Below are positions 60,007 to 64,000 of a stretch of 64,000 bases of DNA, in pieces. Within the stretch, counting starts at the first letter, position 1; each line of letters opens with the position of its first letter. Made by a program: the position numbers and the translations under genes. Source of the stretch: Spisula solida (lineage: Eukaryota; Mollusca; Bivalvia; Venerida; Mactridae); assembly GCA_947247005.1 (NCBI GenBank), contig OX365955.1, forward strand, positions 47,614,322 to 47,678,321, in the 5' to 3' direction. The notes below the pieces were generated by a model. That model saw only the letters and a list, made by a program, of their open reading frames with translations, was not told the origin of the DNA and searched no databases.

Positions 60007-60681
60007 CCGGTTGTCCTCTTACTATTTCGTCCCCGCGATTCGCATCCTACCGGGTTCGTTCATGAGTCTATGTACAGCTGTGGAGTTATGGATGTAATGT
60101 TCTGTCCCCTGAGGTCATTTAATGTAGTTTTAAGTCCCCTACCGGTTTTTGACCGGAGGGGACTATTGGTTTGCCATCTGTCCGTCAGTTTTGGTTCTGA
60201 CGGAAATTGTGGTTGATATGGCAACAGACACATTGACAATAGCGTTAAACCGGTAGGGGAGTTCTGTATTGCTTGCAATTCTTAATGACTTGTTCAGTAC
60301 GTAATATCTCGATTTGTTCAATTACGTCATTTTACTTAATGAAACTGGGTTTTTCAGATTTTTGATGCTGAAATCGGGCCTTTCAACGTTTTAATACTGT
60401 TACTTAACTTTTGAGACTGAAGGCTGCTAATACTATGTAGTTCAGCAGTTTTACTGTTGTTACTAGGTCAATAAGCGTAGGCATTCCGCCTTTTGGTTGC
60501 TGTATCGTTTCTACTGGGTCATTCAGCTAGTTATAATTTATTATACTTTTCGACAGCTTGGACTTGGGCGGATCTGCGCTTGTTTAGCTGGGCATTGTGC
60601 TTTGTGTGTTTTTAATGATTTCTGTGCTCGGCTGGTTAAGTTGAGTGCTGCCTTCCCTGTCTGACTTAATATACTCTTTTT
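60007..60681 (+). repeat. Right pseudo-LTR of the Naiad-like element
   Basis: Direct copy of 54896-55582. Differences include CACTAG/CAATAG, GGGGACTT/GGGGAGTT and a shorter GGGTTTTTCAGATTTTTG tract. It ends in ACTC(T)n where the satellite resumes with TATGTATGTAAAACG. Confidence 0.9.
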
Positions 60682-61570
60682 TATGTATGTAAAACGTTTT
60701 TTTGGTTTGAACTAATGATTACGGATCAATATTATGATATATTTTCAGTCAAATTCAGACCAACCAATGGCAATGGTGAATAGTTGCGAACTGACCCACA
60801 CGTAGAGTCAATACTTCACTTGCTGATCCAAATATTGCAGGTAATGATCGCAACTGCTCATTAACATTATATTAGCAATATATGTGAGTCATTAGAAATG
60901 TTTTTGATGTTTCTACATATGTAAGACGTTTATTTACACCTCTATTGTTTATGGATCAATACGATGATATTTTTCAGTCAAATTGAGACTAACCATGGTG
61001 AATAGATGCGAACAAAACACACGGACTGTCGATTCTTCACTTGCTGATCCAAATTTTGCAAGTATTAAACGCCACTGCACATTGACATCACATTAACAAT
61101 ATGTCTGTGACATTAATAAATGTTGTTACGTATGTAAAACTTTTATGATTTCGGATCAATATTATGATATATTGTCAGTCAAATGGAGACCATAAAATTG
61201 CCATGGTGAATAAATGCAAACTGAGACACACGAAAAGTACAATTCGTCATTTGTCGCTCCCTCATGTCTGGTAATAATCGCATCTATAAAAACATTTCAT
61301 CAGCAATATGTTTCCGACATTATAAACACATTTGATGTTTCAACGTATGTAAAACTTTCATCTACCCAAGCAATGATTACGGATCAATATTATAATATAT
61401 TTTCAGTGAAATTGAGACCAACCAAATGCCATGGTGAATAGAAGCGATCGGAGACACGGAAAGTCAATTCATTACTTGCTGATCCAAACATAGCCGGAAT
61501 TAATCACAACTGCACATTAACAACATCACATTAGCAATATATTTGACTTTGTTTGATGTTTTATGTATGT
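60682..61570. repeat. Satellite block continued: one diverged tetramer after the insertion
   Basis: Contains all four monomers of the ~880-bp tetramer (anchor 61214), diverged from the central copies. It ends at TTATGTATGT, after which unrelated sequence begins. Confidence 0.93.
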
Positions 61571-61726
61571 ACAGTACCGTCAGCGTGAAGGTACCGCGTT
61601 ATCGTGTAAATTCACAACGCTAAACGCTTTTTAAGCGTGAAGCGAGAACCGGTAAACGTTAAACGTGAAAGCGTTTTGACCAATCAAATTGGCGCATTTT
61701 TGATACACTGAAATGTGTATCCGTGA

Positions 61727-61840
61727 AAGCGTGTAGAACCGTGTAGAAGCATGAATTTGCTTGTAGAAGCGTGCAATTGCGTGTAGAAGCGTGAAATAGC
61801 GTGTAGAAGCGTGAATTAGCGTGTAGAAGCGTGAATTATA
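61727..61840. repeat. 20-bp repeat (GCGTGTAGAAGCGTGAATTA), about 6 copies
   Basis: Short degenerate array of GCGTGTAGAA and GCGTGAA[TA] blocks. The preceding 61571-61720 is rich in related AAGCGTGAA/AACGC words. Confidence 0.8.
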
Positions 61841-64000
61841 GTTAATGTATATGTGAATCGTTTTATAGCCTCCCATTTATAATCAGAATTGAGTGGCAGA
61901 GAGTTATATGCTGATGTTGAAACAAATCGAAATGTCGTAATTTAGTAATTTAGCGAGTTTGGTAGGCCTATTTATCCTTAATAATAGTTCGGTCAAGAAT
62001 GGAGGAATATGTTCCAGCGATGTACTCATCAGATTAATAGAACCAAATCTCCCGAGAATGGTGCTGACAGTGTGAAACTTTATTGTTTATTTCAAATCAT
62101 TGACAGGTGGATTTATAACTGATACACGTGTTGACAAGTATGATGGATGGTTGGAGGCGAACATTTGTACAGGTAAAGTGATATGACAGTCTTATTTCTA
62201 GTTGACTTATAATGAAGTGTCTATGATTAACTGATTGCTTCATTTTTTATGGAAACGGGGATAGAATAATCAGATAATCTCTAGCCTAGGCAGTCAGCAC
62301 GTACCCCAGTTGGAGCAAACACTCTCCCGTCCAAATAAGATTTGACCATTGTTTACCAAGAGGTCTGTGGCTAGAGGTCCGGAGTCTGTAATAAATTTAC
62401 TGATGGTCAATAAAAATTACATTTTTCTATCCATCCATATATGCACCAGTCAATTCGGTCCGGTCAATTCAAACCCCAACCCCCAACACTGTGAAGGGCG
62501 GCGATAGCGGGGAACTGTCATAAATGTGATTTTACCTTTCCGATGTTAGTTAGACAGATAAGCTGTCTGGAGTGTCTGCAAGTTTTTTTATTGCCCGTTA
62601 TGCCCTCAACAAATTCTGACAAAAATATTTTTTCAGGCAAAGTTCAACTTAATTCACTTTAAACTCTCATTCTTGTCGTGTCTTTGTTCCAAATTTCTTT
62701 AGAATTCGCACTGTGATATCCTCAGACATCGAGCCGGTTATTTAAGCAAGAATGTTTATGTTACTTTGTTACTTTTACAAGCTGTACTGGTTGGCGAGTA
62801 GTTTCCGACAGCGAGCAGTATCCGACATTTTTTCGTATTTAGCGTAGCACTTCAATTAAATTGATGCGTGTTATTAAAGAACTACATCATACTGTGGCAA
62901 AAAAAATTCAATTCGCGTAAATAAAAATAACAATATCAAGAAATACACGTAATACAATGTTAATACTTACCTCTTTTTGCTGGGGGATCAACTATTTACG
63001 AAAAATGCGCATGCGCAATGAAACAAATAAGCTCATCTATTTATAGCCTTGGGATTGCCCGAGTTGTCGATAAAGCTAATTTTATCTCTCAACAGGCATC
63101 AACGGAATTGGCGACCCAAAACGAAAGTTGGCAAAAGAATAATATTGACAAAATACGTCGTTATTGACGTCTAACTAATTGACTTCATAGTTTTTTACTA
63201 ATTGGAAAACGATATGACTATACGACTTCATTTGTCGTCTGCGTGTACTCTAAACTACGATAGACAACTCTAAAACAATATTAACAGTCAATAGGAGTTA
63301 ATTCCCCTTAATTAAGAGGCTCAATACTGGGAAAATAAAGTAGTATTAGTAAATAAATGCGAAATGTCGGCTACTGATACTCTTCATTCAATTAACGGCC
63401 TAAAATAGTGACCCCTTTGTAGCCCCAATTACAGTTCATTATGTTACGTTAAAAGTACCAAAAAAGTGACAAATATTTCGGACTTGTGCCCAGGATTATT
63501 AAAAGGTAAATTATTTTCTTCAACACCACATTGTATCCTAGAAAAAGGGAGAAAACATGCAAAAATTGTCTGATACTGCTCGCCAACCAGTACTAACATA
63601 TTGTAGTTGATGCAGTAGTCTTTGACGTTAACAAAACTCATCCCAAAACAACCGCGTATAGGATTGCATTTGGTTTAATCAAGCAGAGTCAACAACAAGG
63701 GAATCTCTGGTTGTTAAGTTCCTTGAGAGCCATTTAATGTTGGTTTATTTATTACTAAGACGTGTGCCCTGGGCTATGATGGAGTCAGTAATAATATGTC
63801 AGGTTTTCATTGTCGTGTACAAGCTTGGATATAACAACTAGTTTCATAAGATTAAGCAATGTTCGTTGCAAAGTCCATAACTTTAATCATTACGCGTACG
63901 CCTACAAAAAAGCACACGTTTAAAACTTAATCAACCTAGTACAGCAAATCGGTAATCTGCTTAATGTCTTAGGAGAGACGGGTGACTACGCCGGAGAAGA
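61841..64000. other. Right end of the window; no gene recognised apart from one candidate exon
   Basis: AT-rich sequence without a recognisable gene. It contains only the weak exon candidate at 62107-62172. Confidence 0.45.
62107..62172 (+). other. Candidate exon, possibly heme-peroxidase/dual-oxidase type
   Basis: 66 nt between TTGACAG| and ACAG|GTAAAG, phase 1 on both sides, encoding GFITDTRVDKYDGWLEANIC. The KYDGW core resembles the RYDGWYNN segment near the start of dual-oxidase peroxidase domains. It is a short match only, with no neighbouring exon found in the window. Confidence 0.22.

Larger units (their letters stand above)
54896..60681 (+). mobile_element. Naiad-like Penelope-like retroelement (endonuclease-first), inserted in the satellite
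   Basis: About 5.8 kb: pseudo-LTR (54896-55582), internal region with a broken EN-RT gene (55985-59027), about 1 kb of 3' sequence, and a second pseudo-LTR (60007-60681). GIY-YIG endonuclease motifs come before the reverse transcriptase, the permuted order described for Naiad/Chlamys Penelope-like elements. The satellite resumes on the right at the same monomer position, about 23 bp further on. The pseudo-LTRs differ by few bases plus small indels, so the insertion is fairly young although the gene is damaged. Confidence 0.85.

Noticed and set aside
54896..60681. LTR retrotransposon
   Set aside because: The ~680-bp direct repeats are pseudo-LTRs. There is no gag, integrase, protease, primer-binding site or TG...CA ends, and the RT motifs with GIY-YIG fit a Penelope-like element.

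Overview
The window is nuclear DNA from an animal, most likely a mollusc and probably a bivalve. The evidence is split genes with GT-AG introns, AT-rich non-coding DNA, tRNA-derived SINEs, foldback and MITE-type elements, very many minisatellites, and a Penelope-like retroelement of the Naiad type. The bivalve placement is inference. It rests mainly on in-frame UGA codons in that retroelement, because Naiads with several selenocysteines are reported from clams. There is no prokaryotic gene, rRNA gene or CRISPR array.

Two complete protein-coding genes can be rebuilt. The first (+ strand, 5003-17899, 12 exons) encodes a 602-residue SLC17 transporter of the vesicular glutamate transporter type. 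The second (- strand, 29497-21291, 4 exons) encodes a 328-residue membrane-anchored short-chain dehydrogenase of the retinol/17-beta-hydroxysteroid dehydrogenase type. In both models every junction is GT-AG and the phases join without a break.

Layout: 1-2400, two minisatellites (36 bp and 17 bp). 2400-5000, upstream DNA with foldback elements. 5003-18336, transporter gene with four minisatellites and a MITE in its introns. 18.3-21.3 kb, intergenic. 21.3-29.5 kb, dehydrogenase gene, whose introns carry 34-bp, 60-bp and 20-bp arrays. 29.5-33.8 kb, no convincing gene. 34.1-35.65 kb, a 39-bp array. 35.7-39.2 kb, a SINE, a 61-bp array and a MITE. 39.8-43.4 kb, composite minisatellite elements common in molluscan DNA. 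43.5-61.57 kb, a satellite block with an ~880-bp tetramer and an A/B dimer of ~1757 bp. This block is interrupted at 54.9-60.7 kb by one Naiad-like element with pseudo-LTRs. 61.6-64 kb, mostly unassigned.

The most striking observations are three. (1) Two neighbouring, unrelated genes each carry an intronic array whose repeat unit is a copy of a real splice site. In the transporter, 28 units of 90 bp each hold a branch-point-like CTAAC, a 3' splice site and about 42 nt of exon 4. In the dehydrogenase, about 74 units of 20 bp each hold the exon-2 5' splice site. (2) The retroelement has an endonuclease-first domain order and four in-frame UGA codons, at least three of them at positions I recall as conserved cysteines. 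(3) One 60-bp array is a tandemly amplified tRNA-like (SINE head) sequence. No search or alignment was run; family assignments rest on recognised motifs.
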